DNA of 64,000 nucleotides from CAXMST01 sp963790085 (GCA_963790085.1 CAWBNH010000006.1:310001-374000); one strand, 5' to 3'; positions 1 to 9,382 are shown, numbered from the stretch's first letter. Numbers and translations: made by a program. Notes: generated from the sequence alone by a model not told the origin.

Positions 1-1404
1 GACAGCCGGCGCCGCTCACTCGGGCTGCCCTCGCGGCGCGATCCGGCAGCCGAGGAGCGCTACCTGTTCTACTCCTGCGTCTCGCGCCCGGAGCGAACCC
101 TGCAGCTGAGCTACTCGAGCGCCGACGAGTCGGGGGCGACGGTCGCGCGCAGCCCGTTCGTCGACGAAGTCCGGTCGCTGCTCGAGCCGCCTCCGGACCC
201 GAACCCGGTCCGAGACGCGCTCGAGCAGCGGCTGACCGAGCGAATCGGAATCGGCGATGTCGTGGTCGATCCAGAGCTCGCCAGCTCGCCGCGCGCACTG
301 GCCCGGGCGATCGCCGCACTGCCGGGTGAGGCCGGCGAGCGCCGCCTGGCGGCGCTCGATCTGCCGGACGAGGTTCGCGAGCGGGTCGCGACCAGGGTCG
401 CCGCGGCGCGACGGCGGATCCACGAAGCGAGGGATCCGGGCCCGTTGACCGACCCGGCCGTGATCGACGCGCTCGCCGCCCGCCAGCTGTATGGGGCCTC
501 GACGCTGGAGGAGTTCGACAACTGCCCCTACCGCTGGTTCGTCGGACATGAGCTGCGGCCGCAGCGAATCGAACCCGATCCCGAGGCGCTGGAGGCAGGA
601 AGCATCGTCCACGACGCGCTCGAGCACCTCTATCGGGAGCCACCGGTGGGCGCACGGCCGAGCGCCGAGACGTTGGCGCCGTGGATCGCCGCCGGCCGGA
701 CCCGGCTCCGCGAGGCGGCGGAGCGTCGCGAGTGGGAGCTCGAGGGCTCGCGGGCGCGAATCGCCCTCGCCCGGCTCGACGCGATCGTCGAGCGCTTCAT
801 CCGTCGCGATGCCGAGACCGGCGGGCCGATGCTGCCCGATCCGCAGCTGCTCGAGGTGGGGTTTGGCGAGCGCGAGGGCGATGCCTACCCGCCGGCCGAC
901 ATCGGCACCTTCAAGCTCCACGGCCGGATCGATCGGATCGACGTCTCCGGCGACGGCAAGGCCCTGATCCGGGACTACAAGCTGAGCTCGAAGGTCGTCA
1001 CCGGCGCCAGGCTGCTCGCCGAGGGCAAGCTGCAGCTCCCTCTCTACATGCGGGCGGTCGAGGGGATCGGGCTCGAGCCGATCGGCGCTCTCTACCATCC
1101 GCTCGCCGCGAGCAGGGACGATCGGCCCCGGGGCTTGATCGTCAAGGACCACAAGGACTCGCTCGTGCCGGGCGCAACCAGCGCTCAGGTCGGCACCGAC
1201 TTCGTCGCGGAGGACGACTTCGACGCGACCGTCGAGCGGGCCGCCGTCCGCGCCCGCGAGATCGTCGCCTCGATCAGGGCCGGCAGCATCGACCGCGCCC
1301 CGCGCGACGGGACGTGCCCGCCCTGGTGCGGCCTGGCGCCGATCTGCCGCATGGAGCGCGGCGTCGTCGATCCCGAGGACGAGGATCAGGAGACGCGCCG
1401 GTGA
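1..1404 (+). CDS. AddB/AdnAB-type helicase-nuclease subunit, 5' end missing
   Basis: The frame is open from the first base, so the N-terminal helicase part lies outside the window; about 467 residues remain. An early stretch, LFYSCVSRPER, resembles the motif VI region of UvrD-family helicases. The rest is a PD-(D/E)XK nuclease of the RecB/AddB kind: a first cysteine in FDNCPYRWF, a catalytic D-Y-K in LIRDYKLSSK, and three more cysteines near the C-terminus (CPPWCGLAPIC). That is the four-cysteine pattern that holds the iron-sulfur staple of AddAB-type nucleases. Its TGA overlaps the GTG of the next helicase gene by four bases, so the two are coupled and probably form one double-strand-break resection complex. 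The exact assignment (AddB or an AdnAB subunit) cannot be settled without the N-terminus. Confidence 0.85.
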   Translation, partial: DSRRRSLGLPSRRDPAAEERYLFYSCVSRPERTLQLSYSSADESGATVARSPFVDEVRSLLEPPPDPNPVRDALEQRLTERIGIGDVVVDPELASSPRALARAIAALPGEAGERRLAALDLPDEVRERVATRVAAARRRIHEARDPGPLTDPAVIDALAARQLYGASTLEEFDNCPYRWFVGHELRPQRIEPDPEALEAGSIVHDALEHLYREPPVGARPSAETLAPWIAAGRTRLREAAERREWELEGSRARIALARLDAIVERFIRRDAETGGPMLPDPQLLEVGFGEREGDAYPPADIGTFKLHGRIDRIDVSGDGKALIRDYKLSSKVVTGARLLAEGKLQLPLYMRAVEGIGLEPIGALYHPLAASRDDRPRGLIVKDHKDSLVPGATSAQVGTDFVAEDDFDATVERAAVRAREIVASIRAGSIDRAPRDGTCPPWCGLAPICRMERGVVDPEDEDQETRR

Positions 1405-4400
1405 CCGGCGCCGAGCAGCTCAGCCTCGAGGCCGCTGCCGCGACCCCGTCCGAACGCGAGTCCTCCGGCGTCCCTGCCCACCGATTCCCGCCGACGGCGG
1501 AGCAGGCCGCCGCGATCGACTCCCGGGATCGCGACGTGTTCCTCGAAGCCGGCGCGGGCACCGGCAAGACGCGGGTGCTGGTCGACAGGTACTGCGACGC
1601 GATCGACCGCGACGAGGTGGAGCCCGAGCAGATCCTCGCGATCACCTTCACCGAGAAGGCGGCGGCCGAGATGCGGCGCAGGGTCCGCGTCGAGCTGATG
1701 CGCCGCTCGCGAGTCGCCGACGACGACGGACGGCGGCGGCGGCTGCTCGAAGCGGCGCGCTCCGGGGAGGGCACGCAGATCACGACGATCCACGGCTTCT
1801 GTCGGCGCCTGCTCGCGGCCAACCCGGCGGCCGCCGGCCTCGACCCCCGCTTCCGCGTGCTGGCCGCCGAGGAGGCGATGCGGCTCTCGCGGCTCGCCTT
1901 CGAGCGGGCGCTGGACGAGCTCGCCGGCGACGACGGCGACGTCGCGATGGTCGCGGCGGGCTATCGGCAGGGGCTCGAAGGCCTGATCCGCTCCGCCTAC
2001 GACGACCTGCGCAGTCACGGGCGGCGCCGGCCCGAGCTGCCGCCGCTTCAGATCACCGCCTTCGAGGGCGCCGACGACGAGCCGCCGGACGCGGCCGACG
2101 TCGAGCTCGCCGACCGCTCGTACCGCTCGCTGCAGTCCCTGTTGATCCGCTTCGGTGAGGCCTATGAGGAGGTCAAGGCAGAGCGCTCCGGCGTCGACTT
2201 CGACGATCTGCAGCTGCTCGCGCTCGAGCTGATGCAGCGCAACGCGACGATCGCCGCCGCCTACCGGGAGCGCTACCTGCACCTGTTGGTCGACGAGTTC
2301 CAGGACACGAGCCCGCTGCAGGTCCGGCTCGTTCAGGCGCTCCAGGGGCCGGCGACTCGGCTGTTCACGGTGGGTGACGAGTTCCAGTCGATCTACGCCT
2401 TCCGCGGCGCCGATCTGGCGAGCTTCCGTGAGGAGCGGGAGCTGGTGCGCGCCGAGCGGGGCATCGGGGCGGTGCTGCCGCTGAGCGGCAGCTTCCGCTC
2501 CTCGCCCGAAGTCGTGGCCGCGGTGAACGCGGTCGGCCACTGCCTGCTGGAGGGGTTCCGTGAGCTTCGCGTCGGGCGCGAGCCCGCCGGGCCGCCGCCC
2601 GGGCCGCCGGGCCCCGTCGTCGAGCTGCTGCTGACCGAGCGCGACGGCTGGAAGGACGAGCGGATCGAGATCCCGACCGCCGCCGTCGAGACCGAGCCCA
2701 ACCGGATCGCCGAGGCGAGGTTCCTCGCGCGCCGGCTGCGTGAGCTCGCGGACTCGGGCGTGGCGCCGGGGTCGATGGTCCTGCTGTTGCGCGCGTTCAC
2801 CCACGTCGATGCCTATGCCGAGGCCCTCGATCTCGCCGGGCTCGATCCCTACGTCGTCGGCGGGCGCGGATACTGGTCCTCCCAGCAGGTCGAGGACGCG
2901 CTCAGGCTGCTCGCCTGCGTCGCCAACCCGCTCGAGGACGAAGCGCTGTTCGGCGCGCTCGCCTCACCCGCCTGCGGGGCGAGCCCCGACGCGCTCTGGC
3001 TGCTGCGCCGGGCGGCAGGGCCGGACCGCCACATCTGGCCGACGGTCCGCCGCCTGGCCGGCGCCGAGCCCGACGAAGCCACCGACGAGCGGGACAGCAC
3101 CGACGAACGGGAGCTGGAGCGCCGCGGGCTGGAGCGGGAGTGGCTGGGCCGGCTGCCCGCGGCCGACCGGGAGCGGATCGGCGACTTCGCAGGCCGGCTC
3201 CAGCGACTCCGGTCCGAGGCGCAGCTACTGCCGCTCGACAGCCTCGTCGAGGCGACCCTCGAGCGCTTCGACTACGACCTCGCCGCACTCGCGATGCCGG
3301 GCGGGGAGCGCCGCTCCGCGAACCTGCTGAAGCTGATCCGGCTGGCCGGCGAGTACGAGGCCCACGAGGGCCGGGACCTGCGCGGGTTCCTCTCCCACGT
3401 GGCCGAGCGCGCAGCGCTGTCCGACCGCGAGGCGGAGGCCACGGTCGCGGCGGAGGGCCACGACGGCGTCACCGTGATGACGGTTCACGCCGCCAAGGGA
3501 CTCGAGTTCGACTGCGTCGCCGTCGCCGACCTTGGGCGCCGGATGGCGGGCGCCGGGGCGCCGCCGGCGCTGCGGCTCGCGTTCGGGGACAGCGAGGGCG
3601 CAGCCGGCGCGGACGCCGACGGCGCTCCACGGGTCGGGCTGCGGCTTGCAAGGCCGGGAGGGCCGGCGCTGACCCTCGACGGCTACCGGTCGCTGAACGA
3701 TGATGCCGCGGCCGCCGACGCCGAGGAGGCGGGGCGACTCGCCTACGTCGCGGCCTCGCGGGCGAGGCAACGGCTGATCCTGAGCGGCATGTTCGATCCG
3801 ATCGACGTCGACGGCGGCCACGCGGATCCGCGGCCGGGCCACTCGGTGCTGGCCAGGCTGCTGCCCGCCCTCGAGGTGGGCGGCGAGGACGGCCTTGTCG
3901 AGCTGCCGCCGGCGGAGCCGAGCGCCGACCTCCCGGGCGGGACAGCCTTCGAGCCCGTCCCGGTCGGCGTCCGGGTCAACTGCCCGGGCCCGGACTCGGC
4001 CGCCGGACTCGCGTTCGACCGGCGAACGGAGGCGGGAGGATCGGACCCGGCCCCGGGGGGGCGGCCACCGCTGCTGGCGCTCAGCGAGCGCGGCGGCAGC
4101 GCCGCGCGCAGCCTCTCCTACGCCGCCCTCGCCGAGTACAACCGCTGCGGGTACCGGTTCCTGACCGAGCGGGTGCTGGGGCTCGGCGCCGGGCGCGAGG
4201 CATCGACGCTCGGAGCGTCCGCTGCAGCCGAGCGGATCGCCGATGCCGAGCCGGCCGCGGGCGAGCAACGTGGCTCCCGGCTCGGTTTCGGCCGCGCGGT
4301 GCACGCGCTCCTCGAGCGCTCGGCCCGGGCGGGCTGGCAGGCGCCCGAGACGAGCACGATCGAGGCGGCGCTGGCGAGCGAGGGGGCAGACCCGGGACTG

Positions 4401-4955
4401 GCCGGGGAGGCGGCGGCTCTCGTCTCCGGCTGGCTCGGCTCACCGCTGTTGGCCGAGCTGCTCGCCGCCGGCGCCCGGCTGCGGCCCGAGTTGCCCTTCC
4501 GCCTCGCGCTGGGCCCGGATACGGTGCTCCGCGGCACGATCGACCTGCTGGCCGAGATCGAGGGTCAGCCGCCGCTGGTGATCGACTACAAGACCGACGC
4601 CGCCGTCCCCGCCGGAGGCGAGGGTCTCGCGGAGGGCTACGTCCTCCAGCGAGAGCTCTACGCCCTGGCCGTCGCCGAGGCCACGGGCGCGGGCAGGGTG
4701 CGGAGCGCGTACGTCTTCCTCGGCGCCCCCGAGCAGCCCCTCACCGCCGAGCTCGGCGCCGAGGACGTCGAGGCGGGGCGAGAGCGGATCGAGCGGCTGA
4801 TCGAGGGGATCCGCGGGCGCCGCTTCGAGGTCACCGACGCGCCGCATTGGGGCCTCTGCCAGGACTGCCCCGCGCGGCGGCGGCTCTGCTCTCACCCGTG
4901 GGAGTTGACCGGCTCGAGCGGGAACGGCCGCTCGGGGGGCGGCGCGGCCGAGTAG
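1401..4955 (+). CDS. UvrD/AddA-like ATP-dependent helicase with C-terminal RecB-type nuclease
   Basis: A protein of 1184 residues. Walker A GAGTGKT lies near residue 55, then motif II LLVDEFQDTSP, motif III VGDEFQSIYAFRGAD, a late helicase motif TVHAAKGLEFD and motif VI YVAASRARQRL. The last 250 residues are a PD-(D/E)XK nuclease with GRAVHALLER, VIDYKTDAA and a cysteine set (one in YNRCGYRF, three in CQDCPARRRLC) fitting an iron-sulfur staple. The start is GTG at 1401, inside a GTGA overlap with the preceding gene; a much longer upstream extension in this frame is only the shadow of that gene. Both subunits carrying a nuclease fits AddAB and mycobacterial AdnAB. The likely role is processing double-strand breaks for RecA. 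Confidence 0.9.
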   Translation: MTGAEQLSLEAAAATPSERESSGVPAHRFPPTAEQAAAIDSRDRDVFLEAGAGTGKTRVLVDRYCDAIDRDEVEPEQILAITFTEKAAAEMRRRVRVELMRRSRVADDDGRRRRLLEAARSGEGTQITTIHGFCRRLLAANPAAAGLDPRFRVLAAEEAMRLSRLAFERALDELAGDDGDVAMVAAGYRQGLEGLIRSAYDDLRSHGRRRPELPPLQITAFEGADDEPPDAADVELADRSYRSLQSLLIRFGEAYEEVKAERSGVDFDDLQLLALELMQRNATIAAAYRERYLHLLVDEFQDTSPLQVRLVQALQGPATRLFTVGDEFQSIYAFRGADLASFREERELVRAERGIGAVLPLSGSFRSSPEVVAAVNAVGHCLLEGFRELRVGREPAGPPPGPPGPVVELLLTERDGWKDERIEIPTAAVETEPNRIAEARFLARRLRELADSGVAPGSMVLLLRAFTHVDAYAEALDLAGLDPYVVGGRGYWSSQQVEDALRLLACVANPLEDEALFGALASPACGASPDALWLLRRAAGPDRHIWPTVRRLAGAEPDEATDERDSTDERELERRGLEREWLGRLPAADRERIGDFAGRLQRLRSEAQLLPLDSLVEATLERFDYDLAALAMPGGERRSANLLKLIRLAGEYEAHEGRDLRGFLSHVAERAALSDREAEATVAAEGHDGVTVMTVHAAKGLEFDCVAVADLGRRMAGAGAPPALRLAFGDSEGAAGADADGAPRVGLRLARPGGPALTLDGYRSLNDDAAAADAEEAGRLAYVAASRARQRLILSGMFDPIDVDGGHADPRPGHSVLARLLPALEVGGEDGLVELPPAEPSADLPGGTAFEPVPVGVRVNCPGPDSAAGLAFDRRTEAGGSDPAPGGRPPLLALSERGGSAARSLSYAALAEYNRCGYRFLTERVLGLGAGREASTLGASAAAERIADAEPAAGEQRGSRLGFGRAVHALLERSARAGWQAPETSTIEAALASEGADPGLAGEAAALVSGWLGSPLLAELLAAGARLRPELPFRLALGPDTVLRGTIDLLAEIEGQPPLVIDYKTDAAVPAGGEGLAEGYVLQRELYALAVAEATGAGRVRSAYVFLGAPEQPLTAELGAEDVEAGRERIERLIEGIRGRRFEVTDAPHWGLCQDCPARRRLCSHPWELTGSSGNGRSGGGAAE

Positions 4956-4984
4956 GCGACCTGGCCGACCGGCGCCGATGCGGG

Positions 4985-4990
4985 TACGCT
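4985..4990 (+). promoter_or_regulatory. -10-like TACGCT, leaderless geometry
   Basis: TACGCT is followed by exactly six bases and then the GTG at 4997, so transcription would begin at or next to the start codon. No Shine-Dalgarno sequence precedes this GTG. No convincing -35 box is visible. Confidence 0.45.
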
Positions 4991-4996
4991 CGCGAC

Positions 4997-5587
4997 GTGC
5001 CGCCACTCGCCGTGTTCGCGTACGGATCGCTGGTCGATCGCGACAGCGCCGGGCGAACCCTCGGTCGTGACGTGGAGCGGATCTGGCCGGCGCGGCTCGC
5101 GGGCTGGAGGCGCCGCTTCTCGCAGGCGCGGGACAACCTGGCCTGCGAGAAGACCTTCGCCCGCGCCGATGACGGCAGCGTGCCTCGATGGATCCTGGGC
5201 CTCAACATCGAGCCCGCCGATCAGTGGCCGCTGGCGCCGAACGGCGGATTGATCGCCGTCACCGAGACGGACCTCGAGCGCCTCGATCTGCGCGAGCTTC
5301 GCTATCAGCGTCGGGAGGTGACCGCGGCCGTCGCCGCCGAGGCCGGATGCCCTCGATTCGAGCGCGTGATCACCTATGTGGCTAGGTCCTCGAACCACGC
5401 CCTCAGGCCGCCGTCGGGGGCCGTGATCCTGTCGAGCTACGCCCGGGCGGTGGAGCAGGCGTTCGAGCGGCTCGGCAGCGGGCACGGGGACGAGTACCGC
5501 AGGACGACCCTCCCCCACCCGGCCGAGCTCGTCGACGGAACCCTGATCGGGGACCGGATCCCTCCCGGGAACCCGCGCGACTGGTAG
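4997..5587 (+). CDS. Gamma-glutamylcyclotransferase-like protein
   Basis: A protein of 196 residues beginning PPLAVFAYGSLVD, the YGSL signature of the GGCT/AIG2 fold, which binds gamma-glutamyl amines and releases 5-oxoproline in its characterised members. The GTG at 4997 is chosen because the YGSL strand should lie within the first ten or so residues and because a TACGCT hexamer sits six bases upstream. The substrate cannot be told; candidates are glutathione-like or gamma-glutamyl peptides, or an unrelated small ligand. It stands alone, transcribed toward the oppositely oriented HxlR gene. Confidence 0.75.
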   Translation: MPPLAVFAYGSLVDRDSAGRTLGRDVERIWPARLAGWRRRFSQARDNLACEKTFARADDGSVPRWILGLNIEPADQWPLAPNGGLIAVTETDLERLDLRELRYQRREVTAAVAAEAGCPRFERVITYVARSSNHALRPPSGAVILSSYARAVEQAFERLGSGHGDEYRRTTLPHPAELVDGTLIGDRIPPGNPRDW

Positions 5588-5604
5588 CCGCGAGCGCCCT
5601 GCGG

Positions 5605-5997
5605 TCAGGCGGTCGTCTCGCCGGCCGCCTCCCAGCGTTGCGCCCAGGCGTGGAGCTCGCGAATCGCGGGCTCGAGCCCACCCCCGGTCTCGGTCAGGGA
5701 GTAGGAGACCCGAGCGGGCGGGCCGTCGTGCACCCGACGCTCGACGAGGCCCTGAGCCTCGAGCTCGCGGAGCCGCTGGGAGAGCAGCCGGTCGGACATG
5801 CCCGGCACCGCGCCACCGAGCTCACGGAAGTAGAGCGGGCCGTCGAGCAGCGTGATCAGGATCGCGCCGGACCAGCGGCGACCGATCAACTCGACGGCCG
5901 CGTGAAAGCGCGGGCAGACGGTCGCAGGCGCCCCGTTGCCGGGCAGCCTGGCTTCGGCGCCCTCCCTTCGGGCGTTGTCCACCGAGGTGGAGGCCAT
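5605..5997 (-). CDS. HxlR-family winged-helix transcriptional regulator
   Basis: A protein of 130 residues with the HxlR signature: a single cysteine in CPRFHAAVELIGRRW just before the first helix, then LLDGPLYFRELGG, the recognition region MSDRLLSQRLRELEAQGLV and the wing ERRVHDGPPARVSYSLTETG. HxlR proteins are dimeric repressors or activators that often sense aldehydes, quinones or redox change through that cysteine. ATG at 5997 is preferred over one eight codons upstream because TACCCT lies exactly six bases before it. It diverges from the penicillin-binding protein gene; whether it regulates that neighbour is unknown. Confidence 0.88.
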   Translation of the reverse strand: MASTSVDNARREGAEARLPGNGAPATVCPRFHAAVELIGRRWSGAILITLLDGPLYFRELGGAVPGMSDRLLSQRLRELEAQGLVERRVHDGPPARVSYSLTETGGGLEPAIRELHAWAQRWEAAGETTA

Positions 5998-6003
5998 GCG
6001 ATC

Positions 6004-6009
6004 AGGGTA
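6004..6009 (-). promoter_or_regulatory. -10-like TACCCT upstream of HxlR gene
   Basis: Read on the minus strand, TACCCT is separated by six bases (gatcgc) from the ATG at 5997, matching the leaderless spacing seen elsewhere in the window. Confidence 0.45.
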
Positions 6010-6139
6010 GCGGAGCGCCATCGCGGCCCCGGTGGGTTGCCGCTCAGCGGTCCCGGGTGGCCGCCCGGCTAGCCTTCTAGGACTCCTCCGCCACGGCGGC
6101 TTCTGATCGAGCCGCCCGGCAAGCGAACCCGCCTGAGAC

Positions 6140-7873
6140 TTGAGTCGGATCCCACCAAACGCACGCCGTCGCCGCCGCGTCATCAGCCGAGCAGTCCCGG
6201 TCGGCCTGCTGGCGGCGGGAGCGTTCGTCGCCGGTGCCGTCACGGCGTCGGGGTCCTCGGAGCGGGATTCCGCAGAGCGCTTCGCCGACGCGTGGGCCGC
6301 CGGCGACTACGACGGGATGTACGCGGAGCTCAGCGCCGCGGCTGCCGCTGAGATCAGCCGCAAGCAGTTCGAGCGCGCCTACGATCAAGCCGGGAAGACC
6401 GCAACGATCACATCGGTCGCGGTCGGGGAGGCGCGCGGTCCGATCAGCGAGGGCAGCGAGGAGACGGTCCCGGTCAGCGTCGATCTGACCACCGCGTCGT
6501 TCGGGGTGATCAGCGGCGAGATCGCGATCCCCGTCTCCGACGGCGCCGTCGACTGGCGTCCGAGCCTGGTCTTCCCCGGGCTCGAGCCGGAGGAGGAGCT
6601 GGACCGCCGGATGAGGGCCCCGAAGCGGGCACCGATCCTCGCCGCCGACCGCTCACCGCTGGCGACAGGGCCCGCGGAGGCCCGGACCACCGTCGGCGCC
6701 GGCGGCATCGTGACCGGGGAGCTCGGCGAGGCACCGGCCGAGCGGGCGGCGGAGATGCGCCGGCAGGGCTTCCCGGAGGGCACTCCCGCCGGCAACAACG
6801 GCCTCGAGCTCGCCTTCGACGGCCTGCTTGCGGGCACGCCGGGCGGCACGCTGCTCGCGGTCGGGCAGGGGGGCCGACGCACGCTCGCCGAGGGGGATCC
6901 GATCCCGGGCTCACCGCTGCGCACCACGATCGACCCCGAGCTGCAGGCGACCGCGGCGGCGGCGCTGGGCGAGCAGTTCGGCGGCGTCGCCGTGCTCGAT
7001 GCCCGCAACGGCGAGGTCCGGGCGCTGGCCGGGCTCGCGTTCTCCGCTCCGCAGCCGCCCGGCTCCACCTTCAAGGTGATCACCGCCGTCGGAGCGCTCG
7101 AGGAGGGCCTGGCGGAGCCGTCCACCGAGTACCCGGTGGTCACGTCGGCCGACGCCGGTGGACGTCAGATCGACAACGCCCACGAGGAGGCCTGCGGCGG
7201 CACCCTGGTGCAGAGCTTCGCCCGCTCGTGCAACACGGTCTTCGCACCGCTCGGGGTCGAGCTCGGTCCGGAGCGTCTGCTCGAGCTGTCCGAGAGGTTC
7301 GGCTTCAACTCGCCGCCGACGATCTACAACGAGGACGCGATCGCGGCGACGCAGCCGGCATCGAGCACGATCCCCGATCCGATCGAGAGCGACCTCGAGG
7401 CCGGCGTCAGCGCGATCGGCCAGGGGGAGGTGCTGGCGACCCCGCTACAGATGGCATCGGTCGCACAGACGATCGCCAACGACGGCGTCCGCTCCCCGAC
7501 CTCGATGGTCAAGGACCCTGAGCTGGTCTCCGAGGTCGGGGACGTCGAGGTGACCACCCCCGAGGTCGCCGCCGAGGTGGCGGAGATGATGGTCGAGGTC
7601 GTCCGCTCGGGCACCGGGAGCGCGGCCGCGCTCCCCGATGTGACCGTTGCCGGGAAGACCGGAACCGCAGAGCTCGGCCCGAAGGCAGGCTCGGTCCCCG
7701 ACCCCGCCGATCCCGACGCGGAGCCCGAGCTCGAGGTTGATGCCTGGTTCACCGCCTACGCGCCGGCGAAGAGGCCGAAGCTCGCGGTCGCGGTGATGAT
7801 CGTCAACGCGGACGGGGACGGCGGAGTCATCGCCGCGCCGATCGCGCGCCAGATCCTCGACGCGGCTCTCTGA
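6140..7873 (+). CDS. Class B-like penicillin-binding protein with MecA_N domain
   Basis: A protein of 577 residues. A basic N-terminus and one membrane segment (about residues 18-37, PVGLLAAGAFVAGAVTA) anchor it. An NTF2-like MecA_N domain follows (ERFADAWAAGDYDGMYAEL), then a dimerisation region and the transpeptidase. Active-site motifs are complete: STFK in PPGSTFKVI, SCN in ARSCNTVFA and KTGT in VAGKTGTAEL, so it should cross-link peptidoglycan and bind beta-lactams. The start is TTG at 6140. It is probably extracytoplasmic and works in septal or lateral wall synthesis. No FtsW/RodA partner is adjacent, so its specific role is undetermined. Confidence 0.9.
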   Translation: MSRIPPNARRRRRVISRAVPVGLLAAGAFVAGAVTASGSSERDSAERFADAWAAGDYDGMYAELSAAAAAEISRKQFERAYDQAGKTATITSVAVGEARGPISEGSEETVPVSVDLTTASFGVISGEIAIPVSDGAVDWRPSLVFPGLEPEEELDRRMRAPKRAPILAADRSPLATGPAEARTTVGAGGIVTGELGEAPAERAAEMRRQGFPEGTPAGNNGLELAFDGLLAGTPGGTLLAVGQGGRRTLAEGDPIPGSPLRTTIDPELQATAAAALGEQFGGVAVLDARNGEVRALAGLAFSAPQPPGSTFKVITAVGALEEGLAEPSTEYPVVTSADAGGRQIDNAHEEACGGTLVQSFARSCNTVFAPLGVELGPERLLELSERFGFNSPPTIYNEDAIAATQPASSTIPDPIESDLEAGVSAIGQGEVLATPLQMASVAQTIANDGVRSPTSMVKDPELVSEVGDVEVTTPEVAAEVAEMMVEVVRSGTGSAAALPDVTVAGKTGTAELGPKAGSVPDPADPDAEPELEVDAWFTAYAPAKRPKLAVAVMIVNADGDGGVIAAPIARQILDAAL

Positions 7874-7901
7874 GGCGCTGAGCGTCCGCGCGGCGGCGGG
7901 C

Positions 7902-8447
7902 TCAGATATCGAGCTCGATGATCCCCATCTCGCCGTCCGGGCCCGGGATCTCCAGCTCGAGCGGGCGGTTCTCGGTCGCCGCCTCCTCGATCAGGTAGAG
8001 GACCATCGCGCCCTTGATCGGGCCGCTCGCCGCGGCTGTATCGAGCCTCGGCAGCTGGCCGTCGGGCTCGATCTCGGCGCCGAGCGGCAACGCAAAGGGG
8101 TTCTCGTTGACGTCCAGGGGCTCGAAGGTCTCGTCGCGGCTGCTGCGGATCGTGAACGAGTCGGGGATCTGCTCGGTCCCGTCACCCTCGTTCTGGATCC
8201 GCATGAAGACGGCGAGATAGTCCTCGCCGAGGGGCGGCGGCGGCTGCCCCTCGAGGTAGTCGGCGTCATCGGTGGCTGCCGGGTTCAGGAAGCGGGTGAT
8301 CTGCACGTTGTAGAGCAGGTTGCCGACCTCGAGAGGCTCACCCTCCACGGCCACGCCCTCCTCCTCCTCCGCACCGCAGGCGGCGAGCAGCCCACTGCCG
8401 AGCAGCGCAAGCGAAATCAGAACCAGTGTCGTGAATCTCGGGCGCAT
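7902..8447 (-). CDS. Putative lipoprotein, function unknown
   Basis: A protein of 181 residues. The signal peptide RFTTLVLISLALLGSG ends in a lipobox, LLAAC, followed by an acidic linker, so it is predicted to be lipid-anchored outside the membrane. The mature part (LYNVQITRFLNPA ... YLAVFMRIQNEGDGTEQIPDSFTIRSS) looks like an immunoglobulin-like beta sandwich of the type seen in DUF4352-like proteins, but I recognise it only loosely. The start at 8447 is the ATG directly before the signal peptide; a TATAGACT element lies 11 bases upstream. Confidence 0.75.
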   Translation of the reverse strand: MRPRFTTLVLISLALLGSGLLAACGAEEEEGVAVEGEPLEVGNLLYNVQITRFLNPAATDDADYLEGQPPPPLGEDYLAVFMRIQNEGDGTEQIPDSFTIRSSRDETFEPLDVNENPFALPLGAEIEPDGQLPRLDTAAASGPIKGAMVLYLIEEAATENRPLELEIPGPDGEMGIIELDI

Positions 8448-8499
8448 GAGAGGGCGAGAGTCTATAGGCGTCGCGACGACGAGTCGCGCCGGCCGCGGA

Positions 8500-8997
8500 C
8501 TAGATGCGGCTGGTGCCGGCAACGTGAAGCGGCTCGATCGGCTGGTCGCTCTCGATCACGTCACGGAGCCGCCTCAGCGCCTTGCGTAGGTGCTTGCGAT
8601 ACCAGCGCGCCGCGCCGAGCTTGCTCCGGACCTTGTCGAACGGGTTGCCGGGCTCGGCCCAGAAGGTCACCGACAGGTCGGTGGTCGCAGCCGGGCCCTC
8701 GACGAGCTCCCAGATGAACCCGAGGGCCATGCGGTCGGCCCGGGAGCCGCGGCCGCGCTCGATGATCGTGTGCGGGGGCTCGAGCTCGGTGACCACCGTC
8801 TCCATCCAGATCGGAAACAGCGTCGCGTCGGCGTGAAACCGGGCCGCGGCGCCGACCCCACGCGATTCGAGCCGCTGCAGATGGAAGTCCTCAGCGAAGT
8901 GATCGAAGAAGGCCGGTCGGTTGGCGAGATCGGCGACCAGGTCGAAGACGCGCTCGCGCGGAGCGTCGATCGAGATCTTGGCCGTGACGGGTCTCAT
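8500..8997 (-). CDS. SRPBCC-family (START-like) protein
   Basis: A protein of 165 residues opening KISIDAPRERVFDLVADLANRPAFFDHF, the usual beginning of polyketide cyclase/dehydrase-like SRPBCC domains, which form a deep hydrophobic ligand pocket. The core continues with FIWELVEGPAATTDLSVTFWAEPG and ends in a helix rich in basic residues (WYRKHLRKALRRLRDVI). No catalytic residues can be assigned, so it may bind or carry a lipid or aromatic ligand. ATG at 8997 is preferred over longer starts because the domain begins there and TAGAAT lies ten bases upstream. Confidence 0.75.
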   Translation of the reverse strand: MRPVTAKISIDAPRERVFDLVADLANRPAFFDHFAEDFHLQRLESRGVGAAARFHADATLFPIWMETVVTELEPPHTIIERGRGSRADRMALGFIWELVEGPAATTDLSVTFWAEPGNPFDKVRSKLGAARWYRKHLRKALRRLRDVIESDQPIEPLHVAGTSRI

Positions 8998-9073
8998 CGG
9001 CGCGGCGATTCTATCCCGGCGGGCCCCTGCGAGCCGTGGGAGGAGGACGGCGGCCGGCAGCGAAGCAGACGCC

Positions 9074-9382
9074 ATGGAGGCAGCAACGACAGCGGAGCTC
9101 CGAATGCTGACCCGCGACGGGGCCGTTCCGGCGGCCCCACCTCTGGCCGGCGATCCCGCGATATCGAGTCGGCAGCCGATCGACGGCGTCGCCCGCTGCT
9201 GCTGCTGCAAGCGGTTCCCGCTTGTCGGCGAGCAGGTCGTACGCCATGCTGGACGCAAGGGCGACGGATGGGTCTGTGAGCGCTGCGAAGCGGCCGGTCG
9301 GGGCGACGCGATCGGCCCCGCCGGTGAGCGCCTGAGGATCCGCTCGATCGGCGGAGCGATGAACGTCCGGCGCTCGGCCTGA
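9074..9382 (+). CDS. Small cysteine-rich (zinc-ribbon-like) protein
   Basis: A predicted protein of 102 residues. Its middle holds a run of four cysteines (ARCCCCKRFPLVG) and, about 25 residues on, CERC, so two CxxC-like knuckles could bind one zinc ion. There is no other recognisable domain, and the ends look disordered. The start is ATG at 9074; the nearest purine-rich stretch (GGGAGGAGGA) is over 20 bases away, so initiation is uncertain. It lies between the SRPBCC gene (divergent) and the FHA gene (same strand). It could be a real small regulator or a spurious frame; the clustered cysteines argue mildly for a real gene. Confidence 0.45.
   Translation: MEAATTAELRMLTRDGAVPAAPPLAGDPAISSRQPIDGVARCCCCKRFPLVGEQVVRHAGRKGDGWVCERCEAAGRGDAIGPAGERLRIRSIGGAMNVRRSA

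Noticed and set aside
681..1400. N-terminal extension of the helicase gene to 681
   Set aside because: It overlaps the preceding nuclease gene in another frame, and the residues are a random arginine/alanine mixture.
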